Origin: Botryosphaeria dothidea | Taxonomy: Eukaryota; Ascomycota; Dothideomycetes; Botryosphaeriales; Botryosphaeriaceae | Direction: 5' to 3' | Length of the DNA stretch: 64,000 nucleotides | Assembly: GCA_011503125.2 (NCBI GenBank) | Contig: WWBZ02000040.1 | Span: 744,001-808,000 of the forward strand | In this document: positions 20,960-33,696 of the stretch, one piece after another | Position numbering within the stretch: position 1 is the first letter of the stretch | Layout of the letters: every line of letters begins with the position of its first letter | Made by a program: the position numbers and the translations under genes | Notes under the pieces: model-generated | What the model was told of the DNA's origin: nothing | Database searches by the model: none | The model's input: the letters and a program-made list of their open reading frames with translations, nothing else

Positions 20960-22059
20960 GACTGCGGCTCAAAGAGTGTCGCGTGAGATATTTCGAGTAG
21001 TTCTGCGTCGGGGTCAGCCTGAGTTGTCGCGCGATCGAGGTGGACGAGCGGGCGTTGGTGCTTGTGCGGTCAACAGGCGGCAGTGGGAGGGGAAGGCGCG
21101 ATAGAGAAGTTCGGCTGGCGGCCGCCTGGCACATGCGCACAGTGAACACCTGGCGGAAAAGGTGGCTGGGCTCGCGCAAGTGCAAAGGCAGCAACCGCGC
21201 GGAGCCGACAAAGCTCCAGGGACTCGGGGTGCATGCATTGTCACTTACCGCACGGATATTGCACGCGTGAGAGGGGATCGCAACGAGGGTCTGAGGCGTG
21301 GAGGTCGCGGTGAGGTTTTATGGTGATCTCTGACGTGAACAAGCAGAAGCCCAGGCCCCAAGCAGGGCAGCACGCCGCCAGTGACGAAAGTGCCGCGTCC
21401 TAGCTCAGCTTTCAGCTCCTCCCACATCCATCACGTGCGCTGCGCGCCAAAGATAGCACCGGTGGCACCATCACTCACCATGGCGTGGCCAAGCTACTCC
21501 TATGTATTGCTTGCTTCGCGGCTCGCCCCGCCGCGCGTTTAAGCTTCAATCCTGCATTGCTACTATTACGACCTAGAATGTTATGACAAGGAGATTAAAT
21601 TGAGTACTGGACGTGTCGGTGTAGTAGAATACATGGGAAGAAGCAATCTGTAGTCCCTGCCACCTACTGCCCTCCACAATGCGATCTACTTATGTGAATA
21701 GCTGTTGACGTCAAGGAGATTGCAATGCTGGAGGTATCAATCAAGCAGACGCAAAAGAAAAAAAGAAAAAGAAGTAGCGAAAAAGGGGACCGCAAGCATG
21801 AGAACAGAAATAATTGAACCAGTCCAAGCAGAAACCCCCCGACGCGCTCAAACCCCAGCTCGCATCGCCAGTCGTTGAATTAAGTGGTCCCTACGGTTGC
21901 CCCAGAGTGTCGGAAGACGGAAAACGGGTTTAATGAGCGTTCGTAGAATATGATAGTGAGACAAGGAGAGGCTTTTGGTCCAGTGGGTGGTGAGTGTGAG
22001 GCAAGCCGTCTCGGAGCCAGAGGCGTGCGAGACCGTCGCGTGCGCCGTTGCCATACGGC
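20960..22059. other. Intergenic, Pom33-like promoter and septin 3' region
   Basis: 1100 bp. A CACGTG motif sits at 21433-21438. An A-rich tract near 21745-21775 is likely 3' flank of the septin gene. No gene supported. Confidence 0.55.
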
Positions 22060-23833
22060 TTAACGCAGCGAGAAACCCTTTCTCTTCCCCTTTTCTTCGA
22101 GCGGCCTGCCACTCTCGATTCGCGACTTCTTCTCCTCGAGATCTTGCCGCTGCTTGTCCAGCTGCTCCTTCATCTCCCGGTGTCGGGCGTAGAGTTCCTC
22201 TTCGCTCTGTCGCAGTTTGCTCTCCTTCTCTGCGACCTTCTGCTGGAACACCATCTTCATTTCCTGCTCCATCTTCTGGAGCTTCTGCTCGTGCAGCGTA
22301 CGCTCCTCCTCCTGCTTGACCGCAGGGTTGACCTCCTTGAAGACGCTCGGGTCCTGCGAGACACCCATCGAGATGAGCTTGTCCGAACGGTAGTTCTCGT
22401 ACAGGGTGTTGTTGGTGTGCTCCTTGAGCTCCTCCATGTGAGTGCGAATGAGCATCTGGCGGAGCTTGACAAAGTCGCAGTGCTCCTCGTTGTCGACCTC
22501 AATAACACCCCAAGGATAGCGACGGCCACGGACCTTGCGGCCATCAGAAGTGGCCACGTCGGTGTTGGCACCGACCACGGCAAAGGGAACCTTGGACATG
22601 ATTTCCTGGTTCTCCGCGATCGTCTCTTCGTCATCCATCTCATAGCGAGGGCCCTCGAAAATCTGGATACCGTGGTGCGTGATATCTGCAAGAATCTATT
22701 CGCACTGTCAGAGCCTTGTCCTCAAAGAAAGAAATTCGCTGAAAAATATCTTACCCTCTGCTTGAAAGCCGTAATCTCATCATCGGTCAAAGTGTCCGAT
22801 TTCGCAATAACGGGAATCAGGTTGACTTTGGTGTGGAGCCTGCGCATGACCTCAACATCCAGAGGCTTCAGAGAGTGGCCGGTGGGCTGAATGAAATAGA
22901 CACAAGCGTGAATCCGGTTGTCAACAATGTTCATACGGTTGACCTTGTTCTCCGCGTCGAGGTAGGCATCGAAACGCTGCTCGATGTTCTCGACAATCGG
23001 ACGCCAGGAGTCGTCGTTGTTGACAAAGTCACCGAAACCGGGGGTATCGACGACGGTCAGGCGGAGCCTGACACCGTTCTCCTCAATGTCGGCGCTGATG
23101 GACTGGATAGCAACGGTCTTGGGAATGATGTCGAGCGACGGGGGCTTGCGCTCCTTAGGCGGGTAGAGGGAGGTGTTAAAGAGCGTGTTGACAAGAGTCG
23201 ACTTTCCAAGTCCGGACTCGCCTGTGCCATGCGTGTCAGCTGTTATCCGCCGGTGTCAAAATTATCAGGGTGGACGTACCGACAACCATGACGTTGAAGT
23301 TGAAACCCTTGCGGACACTCTTGCGGTGCCACTGATTGGGCAGGTTGGCAAAACCAACGTAGCCCGTGAGCTTCCTTCTCACAATGTTCCGCATGTCGGA
23401 GGCAGCCTGAGCGGCGGCCTTGGGATCCCGCGAGGAAACAGTCTGGGGCACCGACCCCTGCTTGCCGTCGGCCATCATGTTGCTCGACTTGACGTCGCCA
23501 CCGGCGGGCGACGAGGGCTTGCCGTTGGAGGTGGGAGAAGCGGGCGTCGGGACAGGCGACGCGCGCGTGGGAGCGGCGGGGATAGGAGCGCCGTTGGTTG
23601 CTGAGAAAAGGTGGATGTTAGCTTGCGTGTTCCAGTTGAGGAGAGCAACGTCATCTGATGGGCATCAACGCGGATGGGTGCCAGCTGGCGCCAATTGTTC
23701 GCAGACCGGGAAATCCATCCATCGTAGCCTCATCCCTGCGCTGAAGCGTAGGCATTGCCGCGACAGCGTCGCGTCGGGTCGACTGTCGCAGCGGAATGAG
23801 ATACGGGGTAGGGGTCAGAAATGGCTTACCCAT
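22060..23833 (-). CDS. CDC3: Septin, Cdc3/AspB type
   Basis: GTP-binding filament protein that forms septin rods and rings at septa, hyphal bases and branch sites. Exons: 23833-23830 (ATGG only), 23600-23280, 23221-22755, 22695-22060; 1428 nt, 475 residues. Polybasic membrane-binding region upstream of the G domain (RNIVRRKL, then [10 protein letters not shown]). G1 motif GESGLGKST from residue 109, G3 DTPGFGD, G4 AKSD, then the septin unique element [20 protein letters not shown]-terminal coiled coil with the Cdc3-characteristic segments [17 protein letters not shown] and an ending in KGFSLR that parallels yeast Cdc3. The first coding exon is four nucleotides, followed by a 229-bp intron, the longest intron I find here. 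The N-terminal 50 residues are Pro/Ser/Ala-rich and disordered. Exo70 lies directly upstream on the same strand. Confidence 0.95.
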
Positions 23834-24799
23834 GGCGAAGTGGAGGTAGACGTTGACGGTGGACTTCGAAACGAGAGACTTCTGTTGAGACGGGCCAGCA
23901 TCAGTATGAGGGAACAGCGACTCGGCGCGAGTTGGGCGAAGAATTGGTCAGAAGCCAGTGGACAGCGCTCGAGCGGAGACAGCCTCGGTGCGTCGGTGGC
24001 AGACGGGGGATGGCGCGCGACATACCAGTCAGTCTAGCTATGCTATAGCGGGGGAGAAGACAATGCCAGAGGACGGCGAGACGAAGCAAAGGGCTGTCAA
24101 CAGTCGCCGGCCGCTGCTGCTTGGGTTGGTGCTGGCTGAGCGGGCTGGGGGCAGGTGTAGTTCTGAAAGTCTGATCGTGGAAAGGGGTCCTTGGGGCAGG
24201 GATTAACTTGATTGGTCTTGGCGTCGCCGGGGTCAAATAACGGGGGGACGAGCGCTGAGAGTCCGCGCGTAGAGAATCGGGCCAGCAACGACAGCAGAGA
24301 GGAGCGAGAGCCGCACGCCGTGAGGTTGTGGGTTGTGCAAGTCGGGGCGGGCGGGTGCAGCAGCAAAGTTTCGGTCGTGGCCTGCCTGCCGGCACTCGCG
24401 GTCGCAGCTTCCTTCCCTTGCCCGGCCTGCGCAGCCCGTCAGCCCGTCCGCAGGGGAAATTGCCTATCGCGTCGTCGTAGTCGTGCCACGACACCAGCGC
24501 GCGCACCAATCACGTGTGACCCCCAGGAGCAGCTCGTTCGTCGCTGCCCGCCCACGTATCACGACCGCGTCGGCTCTCCGGATGGCGGTGTTGCCTGAGG
24601 CTCCATGCCCGGAACTATGCGACGCCCACGAAACAAGCATTGCGGATCTGAACCGCCGACAGGGATTGCAGGATTATATGTACCATTAATTACCCAGCCC
24701 AATCCTGCGACAATGCCGCCAGCTGCTGAACATCCGTACGCCATAACCACGAGAGGGTATACCCAGAACAACCAAGCCTCAGAACCCCGCTTTGCATCC
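23834..24799. other. Intergenic, septin promoter and Exo70 3' side
   Basis: 966 bp, GC-rich, between two minus-strand genes. A TCACGTG motif lies near 24509-24515. No supported gene. Confidence 0.55.
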
Positions 24800-26855
24800 C
24801 TACGCCAGACTCGCGAGTGTCGAAGCCAGCTGCGACTTGTCGTATTTGACGTACTTGCCCTTGCCCTTGTCGATCTCGTGATATCGGTCCCAGAAACGCC
24901 CATACAGCGGCTCGATCATCGTCTGCACCTCGCGCGCCAGGTGTGACTTGACCTCCTTCTCCATCGCGTAGCTCTTATGCTTGGCAATTAGATCATCGAA
25001 CGACGTGTTGAAGTTCTTCCACTTCTCCTTGACGTTGTCCTTGTCCTTTGAACTGAGATTCTTGACGACAGCAGCCGAGTCTACTGACCCCGCACCTCCA
25101 GAGTGGGGCCGTCCGCCACGGTTCGTATACTGGACGTCGAGGAGGCAGCCGGAAGGCTCTTTCCACGCATCTAGATACATCTGTGTGGCTCGCTTGCGCC
25201 AGGTCTCGATCATCTTTGCTGCATTGCCGAGCAGAGAGGCAAGGTCCGATGATCGGATCATCCTGTCAATGATCGCGACGTTGTTAGCAATGAAGACACC
25301 TTGCAGTGCCCTGCCTTTGTGGAGCATTCGGCCCTTGGCGTCAAGCTCTTTGAGCTGTGTCTCAATCATCTCCGTGGCGTAATGGGCGAAGAGTTGCCTT
25401 CCATCAGCTCCCACATCGAAAGACTTGTTCAGAGATGTGGTCGAGGATGATGCCGAGGCTGTCGACCAGCCACCTTCACCTAGCGAAATTAGGATAGAGG
25501 AAAGCGGATTGAGATAGTTCGTCATCTGCTGCAAACGCGCCATCATCTCATTCGTGGTGTTGGAAGCACCGCCGTCAATTGGAATGGCGATAAGTGTCGC
25601 AACCTTGTTCCGGGTCTCTTCTAACAGCGTACGCAGCGAGGACTTAGCAGTCTCGCGAATAGGCTTCACTGAGTCGGCAATTGGGCGTTTCAGCTCTCCA
25701 GTCTGCTTTTCAAGGCGCAGCGAAAGGTTCGATACGATATCGATGATCTCATATGCAAGAAAGCAATCAGTAGTTAGGTTACTCTTGACGTGATTGTTAA
25801 GTTCTCTCAGAGTTTTAGCAAACTCATTGAGAGCCATCTGGCAGGTCTGGGAGTAGACGCGTGTCCAGTCCTCGCGTGCAAAGATCGGGCAGACATTCTC
25901 GTACTCGGCAAGAAAGAGACCCTCTAGTCCAGAGGCATAAGTTCCTATGCCATTGGTACCTTGGCGATAGATTGCATCGGCAGTCGTCTTTCTGGCGGTG
26001 TTCATACAGGCTGCTGCCAGGTTGCGCATGGTACTCGTGATGTATTCTCCGCGCACTTCGGCGTATATCTTCGCGGAAGGGGTTTCGCGGGTATCGCCCT
26101 GAGATATCTGGGCGACCGATGCGGCCATGTGCGAATTGATAGTTCTCAACTGCGATGCTTTCTCGGGTGGTAACGCGGGAAACGGCAGCTCTAGCTCAGG
26201 GGTCAGTCCAGGTAACAAGCCAGCTCAGGAACAGGGAAGACCAACGCTTTGTGATATAGTGTAACGGTTCAACAGGCCGAGCATCCTCCCGCAGGATTTC
26301 TCGAAAAACATCTTCTAATTGTTTGGTGCCTCTTTTGAGCAACGAGTTCAACTCTGCAATAGCCTGCTGGTTCGAGCGGAGATTCGAATGCTTAAGGTCA
26401 CCAAGGGCTTGCGTGGTACGATCCAGGGAAGCAATAAAGTCCTGAAGGCCCGCTTTCTTGGGGCTGCGACTATGTATTAGCGGAGGAGAGGGGAGCAGAG
26501 CTTGGTGTGGTATTTACCCAGCGTTGATGATGCGTTCTTCTCGGCCCCTCTGGTCGAGAGGCTGCCGTATCCTGTCAATAGCGTCTATAATCCGGTCCAC
26601 GTCTGGGCAGCGGTCAGCAAGCTCAACAGCACTCAGCAGGGTGTCAAGAAATATACTTGAGTTCGTTGTCTGCAGCTTCTGCGTGTTCCCGTAGATAGGC
26701 CCAATGGCCTCCTGGACGCTCTTACCGCTGGTCTCCAGACGGTTCAGAGAGCCCTGAATCTTCTTTGTCAAGCCCTTCAGCTTCTCCATGTTCGCAAAAA
26801 GCACCTCCACCTCCGCGCTCTCCTCTGCGAGCGCGGCTTTCTTGAGGCCGACCAT
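24800..26855 (-). CDS. EXO70: Exocyst subunit Exo70
   Basis: Exocyst subunit that binds PI(4,5)P2 and Rho GTPases and tethers secretory vesicles to growth sites. Exons 26855-26518, 26469-26246 and 26190-24800; 650 residues. N-terminal helical region with coiled-coil character (residues 1-110), then the four-domain helical rod. The splice at 26246/26190 restores [16 protein letters not shown]. The C-terminal domain D ends in [13 protein letters not shown] and [12 protein letters not shown], the strongly conserved Exo70 signature and the patch used for phosphoinositide binding (basic residues flanking VKYDK). Length equals the family norm (about 620-680). It sits just upstream of the septin gene and is divergent from the cPLA2-type gene across 525 bp. 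Confidence 0.93.
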
Positions 26856-27380
26856 GATGGCGGCGACTGCGCGGCGGACGCGAGCTCAGCCCGACGGCGG
26901 CGACGGCAGGGACGACGTTGCAATAGATCGAGAAAAGCGAATATAGGCGAGCAGCAAGGCGGTAGCGGGAATTTGGCGCAACGCAAGGGAGTCTTTTGGG
27001 CGGGGGTGGTGGTAACGGGGGGTGATCGCTTTGTGCATCGTGGGGCCTGAGCCAGAGCTGACTGGAGCTGGTGACGGAAGCGCTGGATGCCCGAGGCCGG
27101 CAGCGCGGGCACTAGTCGATCGGGCATGGAAGCCCTGGCGCGCGAGGGCAGCCAACTTTGGACGCCATCGCCGACGTAGCTATGACCGAGTTCAACAATT
27201 CCTGTTTCCGCTCGCGATGCGCTTCTTCAATCCCTTATCACACCCCTTGTCGCGAAGCACTCGTGATTCTACCCACTGGTGTTGGACATGTCATCTTGCC
27301 CACGACCTTTCCACCCTCTGAACACGCTCTGAGCATGCCATAACTCGAACCCGATCCGTCCCGCGGTCCTGACCATCACC
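26856..27380. other. Bidirectional promoter, Exo70 / phospholipase
   Basis: 525 bp between divergent start codons. GC-rich near Exo70, more mixed near the lipase. No TATA box seen close to either start. Confidence 0.6.
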
Positions 27381-29958
27381 ATGGCTCGCATGTTTCAATT
27401 GTCAAATCGCACGATCGCGGGACTCTACGGCCAACTGTGGGTGATCGCACCATTTGCACTCATTTCAAAATGCTAATTGGCGTTAGAAAGAGGACCGGTG
27501 CATCGCAAATCCGTCTTCTCAACAACGTCGCGCGTAGGCCCTCCTTTAAGCGCACAGCAATCGCGCTCACATTCGGCTCAGCTCTCGCAGGCCTCGCGTC
27601 ATCTAGTTTCTCGAATCGCCCACCCCATTCCTGGATTCCCATTCGACATTTGCACAATGACAGCTCCGCCAATGCCACGGACTGGCCCCGAGGTGCCCCG
27701 AAAATAGCTGCGCGACGACAGAACAAGGACAATGCGCAGATCGAGCAAGGCAATGATGAGAGAAAGCCAGGGGAGCAGCCACCACCATCTCAGTCTCGGA
27801 TGGCCACAGAAGGGGGCGAGAAGAATGCAACAGACGTCACCACCTGGGATGGAGTCATGATGTCCATCTCAAATATTCCGGAGAGTCTGGCGGCATTTGG
27901 TGGCTCGTTGTCCGATTACCTGGTTCCGGACTGGGTAAGGATACTGCCAGGATTCATGACCAAGTTGCAAACCGAATTATCAATGTCGCCTGGATCGCTG
28001 GCGGATGAGATATGGCGAGAGGCGAACGACCCCGAGATCAACCCAGAGATCTTGTGGGACGCCCGCGTTCGCATTTCTGGTGACCTATGCGACGAAGAAA
28101 AGGAATTCTTGCGCAAGCGTAAGCTGCATGTACGCCATGCCCTGGCCAAATACCTCGGTCTTGAAGAGAAACACATTCATCCAGATGATGTGCCCACAAT
28201 CGCCATGTGTGGCTCCGGGGGCGGGTTAAGAGCACTCGTAGCTGGCTCTTCATCTTACCTTTCTGCTCAAGAAGCAGGCCTATTTGACTGCATCACATAT
28301 ACTGCCGGGGTCAGCGGGAGCTGCTGGCTGCAGACCTTGTATTACTCTTCTATTGCGGGACAGAGCCATGAGAGGCTTATCAATCATCTGAAGCACCGTC
28401 TGGGCCTTCACATTGCTTACCCACCCCCGGCGTTGGCAATGATAAACAGCGCCCCCACCAACAAGTTCCTTCTTACGGGTGTTGTTGAGAAATTCCGGGG
28501 AGTCCCGGGTGCGGAGTTTGGCATAGTCGATATATACGGGCTTCTGCTCGCTGCTCGTCTCATGGTCCCCAAAGGAGAGCTCGATCTGGATGATCGTGAT
28601 TTAAAGCTGTCGAACCAGCGCCGTTTTGTGGACAGCGGGGCCCACCCGCTGCCGATCTATACTGCTGTAAGGCATGAGATTCCACCAGATGAAGACAGTT
28701 CGGAGGCCGCGAGAAATGAAGCAAGAGAAAAGCAGGAAGCGTGGTTTCAGTGGTTTGAGTGAGTGGGGTTCTTTGGTCTGCATGATTCTTCCGTGGCTAA
28801 TTTCGCAGATTTACTCCATATGAAATGTGGTGTGAGGAGCTCGCAGCTGGCATCCCCACCTGGGCTATCGGCCGCCCATTTGAAAACGGCAAAGGTATTT
28901 GGCGAGAAAATGGCCTTGCCCTACCAGAGCTTCGCGTTCCGCTGTTCTTGGGTATATGGGGTAGTGCATTCTGTGCCACACTATCGCACTACTACAAAGA
29001 GATTCGACCAGCGATGCACGGCCTGGCCGGTTTTATGGGAATCGACCAAATGATCATGGAGCGCGACCACGATCTTGTCAAGATGCACCCGATAGATCCT
29101 GCAGTCATTCCGAATTATGCTTTGGGACTTCGCCATTTGCTACCCCAGTCTTGCCCGGAGAGCATGTTCACGACATCTAATCTGCAATTGATGGATGCTG
29201 GCATGAGCAACAACCTGCCGATTTACCCGCTACTTCGTCCAGGCCGCGACGTGGATATTGTAATCGCATTTGATGCGTCGGCCGATGTGAAGACAGATAA
29301 TTGGCTTAAGGTGGCAGAAGGGTACACCAAGCAACGCGGAATTGTTGGGTGGCCGATTGGCGCGGGCTGGCCACCTGCAGATGAACCCAGGGAACAGATT
29401 ACCGAGGAGCTCGAGGCGGCCCAGGCTGGGACAGAGCAGGAGGCGGCCGAGAAACTCGCTAAAGCACGAGAACAGCAGTTCTTGAATGATGAAAAACAAG
29501 CAGCAAACAAGGGAAAGCACAAGGATCTCGGATACTGTAACGTCTGGATCGGCACGACAGGGCAGAGAGTATCAGAGCAGGAACCGTCAATAGCCAAGCA
29601 AGTGCAAGAGGACTGGGAACTGACGAGGCCCGACGCGGGCATCGCAGTGATCTACTTTCCTTTTCTGGCCAACCCCAAGGCTGAGGGCGTTGATCCTCGC
29701 AAGTCGGACTTTATGTCGACGTGGAACTTTGTATATACACCTGGGGACATTGAAAAGGTAGTGGGGTTGGCGCGTGCTAATTTCGAGGAGGGCAAGGAAC
29801 AGACTAGACGCACGGTTAGAGCCGTGTATGAACGGAAAAAAGCGAAGAGGCTAGAGCGCGAGGCTGAGGAGCGGGAGAGGCGGCGGCGGTGGAAGATGCG
29901 CACAGGACGGGCGGGGAAGAAACTGGGAGAGGGCGACCACGGAGACCAGTTCAGCTGA
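27381..29958 (+). CDS. Cytosolic phospholipase A2-type lipase (patatin/cPLA2 catalytic domain)
   Basis: Hydrolyses glycerophospholipid acyl esters with a Ser-Asp dyad. Exons 27381-27436, 27487-28758 and 28809-29958; 825 residues. Start: the ATG at 27381 plus a 50-bp intron (27437-27486) joins MARMFQLSNRTIAGLYGQL to KRTGASQIRLL in frame. The result is an Arg-rich, Ser/Leu-rich N-terminus without acidic residues for about 50 residues, like a mitochondrial presequence. An ATG at 27437 lies inside this intron. Catalytic features: oxyanion region GSGGGLRALVAG, nucleophile Ser295 in GVSGSCW, and Asp572 in MDAGMSNNLP. The C-terminus is a highly charged coiled-coil tail rich in Arg/Glu. No C2 domain is present, as in other fungal cPLA2-like enzymes. 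Mitochondrial placement is inference; an Aspergillus homologue, PlaA, has as I recall been linked to mitochondria. Confidence 0.88.
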
Positions 29959-30382
29959 AGGCGAGTCAAAACGTCGGAGGCGCCGGCCAGCATGTGCGAC
30001 ACATGGACGTAGCGTGATACCCCAAGGTGGAGCAGACGGAGTTGAAAATAGAGGCACGCCAATGCAGCATTACATCATACGAGTTTGCTGGATCGGCCAG
30101 CCCCGCGACGCGCCAAACAGAGGGGCAGGCGATAAGATGCGCGCAGCAAGGCTGTTGCGGATCAAGCAGGAACGCTGGCCCCTAGCAGGCACAGCAGGCC
30201 CCCGCAGCAGGGATCGCGACAGCTTTTGTGCATGCAAAGACGGCTTCCCGGCACAAGCGCAGGAGAGCTGGTTCTGCTTTAAAGCCTGCCTGCTCTACCC
30301 CTCCTGCTGGCTCCCGTTTGCCAATTGACTTCGCTGCCCCGCCCTCTCACTCCTCTCGCTCACCCCACCGTCAGCCTGCATC
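29959..30382. other. Intergenic between two phospholipase genes
   Basis: 424 bp between the cPLA2-type gene and the PLD gene, same direction. No coding signal; contains the first terminator and PLD promoter. Confidence 0.6.
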
Positions 30383-33155
30383 ATGACCTCGCCAGCCACG
30401 GGCGCGGGCACCATTCCAACTGAGAATGTGGACGCGAAGCACGACAAAGAGTCGCACAGTCCACAGGGCATCAAAGGCCACCTGAAACACCCTTTCCCGG
30501 GCCTGCGCGAGAAGCTCAAGAACACGCATCTGTACGACCTGAAGGTCGAGGCCACTCACCTCAAGAACAAGATCGGCAAGGTCGGCAATCTCATCAACCC
30601 AAACCATCGCCATGACGAAGAACATGAGAAGGCAACAGACGACAAGCGCACCAAAGTTGCCGAGGGCCACCGCTTCCAGAGCTTTGCTCCTGAGCACGAC
30701 GGCAACCTGATCAAGTGGTACGTCGACGGCCGCGATTATTTCTGGGCCGTTTCCGTCGCACTGGAGCGCGCTAAGGAAACCATCTACATTGAGGACTGGT
30801 GGCTTTCCCCGGAATTGTTCCTACGCCGCCCGCCCTACTACACCCAGGAATGGCGTCTCGACCAGGTGCTGAAGCGTCGCGCCGAGGCTGGTGTCCAGAT
30901 CTATGTGATCGTGTACAAAGAGGTCAATCAGGCCCTCACCTGCAACAGTGCCCACACGAAACATGCCCTTAGAAACCTGTGCCCTCCCGGCTCTCCTGGC
31001 CATGGCAACATTCACGTTATGCGTCACCCTGACCACAACGTCTTCGAAAACGCCGGTGACATGACCTTCTACTGGGCGCATCATGAGAAGTTCATTGTTA
31101 TCGACTATAACTTGGCTTTTATTGGTGGACTTGATCTCTGCTTCGGTCGTTGGGATAATAAGCAACATCAAATGGCGGACGTGCATCCTGGCGGTGTTCA
31201 GGACGAAATTTTCCCAGGCCAGGATTTCAACAACAATCGGATCATGGATTTCCAATCGGTCGACGACTGGAAGTCTAACGAGCTTTCCAAGGCCGACTAT
31301 GGCCGCATGCCTTGGCACGATGTAGCCATGGGCGTCATAGGACCTTGCGTGTACGATATCGCTGAGCATTTTGTTCTGCGGTGGAACTTTGTCAAGCGCG
31401 ACAAGTACAAGAGAGATAAACGCTTTGACTGGCTTACTCTCGAGGGCAGAGATGGCGAAGATGAAGATCTCGTTGCTGTTCAGAGGCCGAAGTTTCCGGT
31501 TGGAGAATACATTCGTCATCCACTGAACCCATTGAACACGAAGCCGCTGGACGGCAAACAAGGCACTGTTCACGCGCAGATCGTCAGGAGTAGCGCGGAT
31601 TGGAGCAGCGGTATCCTGGTTGAACACAGCATTCAAAATGCATACTGCGAGACCATTAGGAACGCTCAACACTTCGTCTACATCGAAAATCAATTCTTCA
31701 GTAGGTCTTTAATCATACTAGCGCATTTTAGTTGATGCTAACTGCTGCAGTTACCGCTACCGGGGAGGAGCAAGCGCCTATTCATAATCAAATCGGCAAG
31801 GCCATCGTTGACGCGTGCGTCCGAGCAGGCAAAGAAGGAAGAAAATTCAGAGTCATTATCGTCATCCCTGCTATCCCCGGATTTGCTGGAGATCTCCGCG
31901 ATGATGCTGCTACGGGCACGCGCGCAATTATGGATTATCAGTACAAGTCCATCAATCGCGGCGAGCACTCGATTATGGGTCAGATCAAAAAGGCTGGATA
32001 TGATCCTAGCCAGTACATATTTGTGTTCAATCTGCGTTCGTATGACCGTCTGAATACTACCCCGGCAATGAGGCGCCAGGAGGAAGAGTCAGGGGTGAAA
32101 TATCAGGATGTACAGCGTGCGCAGGCCGACGAAATCATGTTCAGTGGTGTGCATGGCGCGAAGGGTGACTCCAGTAGCGAAGGTGGCTACAGTTCTGATG
32201 AGGACGATGCGGCAAGGAAGGAGATTGCAGACCGTAGACGCCGATTTGAGGAGAAGAGAGAAACTGTCGGCCTGAGAAAAGATGGTCACGACAACGTTAT
32301 CAGTGTGGACAGCATTGCCCATCACGCCATGAAAGATGGCAAGAAAGTTTCCGAGGAACCTTGGGATCCCGAAGATCCTGATTCGGAGAAGGCCAACTTC
32401 GTCCAGGAGGAGCTCTACATTCACGCAAAGCTGTTGATCGTTGACGACCGGATCGTCATCTGTGGCAGCTCAAACATCAATGACCGCTCCCAGCTTGGAT
32501 ACCACGATTCTGAGCTAAGCATTGTCATGGAGGACAGAAACTTAATTGAATCGAAGATGGACAGTCAGCCCTACCAAGCTGGTCACCATGCAGCAACACT
32601 GCGTCGGATGTTGTGGCGCGAACATCTGGGTTTTCTTGACTCTCAGGAGTTCGACGCTTCAAATGACCCGAACGCACAGCCTCCGGGTGATTGTCCCAAT
32701 GACCTCAAGGATGATGACCCAAGCTACGAATTTGTGGCAGATCCGCTCGGCGACGAAGTGTGGGACATGTGGTGCGGAAGGGCTGACAAGAACACGGAGG
32801 TCTTCAGGGACCTGTTCCATGCTGATCCGGATGACAATAGTGAGTATTCATTCCTGACCACTGCACTTTCCCCTCGTTCCCACTACTCAAATCCTACGTT
32901 CATCGCTGACCATCAACAGTCAAAAACTTTGACGACTACGCTAGCTTCCTTCCACAAACAGACCCCAAGGACCCCAATACCAAGCACAAGCAAGGGCACA
33001 TCTATGACCTTCATCGCCGTACTGGTGACATCAAAAAGAACCTCGATGAGATCAAGGGTCATCTGGTATGGATGCCGCTGGACTTCCTCAAGGATGCGGA
33101 GATGGCCGAGAAGGGTCTGCAAGTGAACGCCTACACGGAGAGTATCTACACCTAA
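30383..33155 (+). CDS. Phospholipase D, fungal PldA-like without PX/PH domains
   Basis: Cleaves phosphatidylcholine to phosphatidic acid and choline. Exons 30383-31700, 31751-32839 and 32920-33155; 2643 nt, 880 residues. Both HKD motifs are intact: His234-x-Lys236-x4-Asp241 in HHEKFIVID followed by LAFIGGLDLCFGRWD, and His664-x-Lys666-x4-Asp671 in HAKLLIVDD followed by GSSNINDRSQLGYHDSE. Intron 1 splits ENQFF-ITATG between the two halves. The N-terminus goes straight from a basic helix (residues about 25-75) to the catalytic core, so the PX and PH domains of yeast Spo14 (about 1680 residues) are missing. A Ser/Asp/Glu-rich insert (SSSEGGYSSDEDD) lies between the halves. It follows a phospholipase A2-type gene in the same direction, 424 bp apart. 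Confidence 0.94.
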
Positions 33156-33696
33156 GGCTGGAGTTTGTCGTGCCGAGGAGTTCTGGGGGGAAATAACTCA
33201 CGTGGATGCGGTGATTGAAGAAAACGGGAGGCGGACTTGAGCTTCTCTAATTGTTGGTGCGGCTGGATTCGTGATTATTGTTAATACCTGTTGTCTCTTG
33301 ATTCCCTATCCTTTCTACTTTGAAACTCTGATGGATTTACGAACAACATCACTGTTATGACTACGATTGTCAATGAATGATATACGTTCTCTTCGTCAGG
33401 CTTGTTCTTTTGCTTTGAGTAATATACAGGAAGATCCTTTTACCCTTTAAAAACTCGAAATCTGCTTAGTTTCCCTCTGCAAACAGGAAGTCTCCTACAG
33501 ACTTCTAAAAACGCTGCCTGTGCGGACTTCACCCATCCGGTATGCCGTCCTTTACTTTTCAATCATCGTTTTTTATCGTGCTCCACATCCTCGAATTGCA
33601 CAAAGACTTGTCGAGGGCGGATATCCTTTATATTTTGTGCATATCAGAGACTATCGAAGATGAACACATCCATGCAGTTCCCCAGATTTCAACACC
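33156..33696. other. Convergent intergenic region, PLD / aminotransferase
   Basis: 541 bp, AT-rich, 3' ends of two convergent genes. No feature beyond likely terminators. Confidence 0.6.

Noticed and set aside
27437..27486. ATG at 27437 as start of the cPLA2-type lipase
   Set aside because: It lies at the donor end of a plausible 50-bp intron; the upstream ATG at 27381 gives a better N-terminus. Kept as the main alternative.
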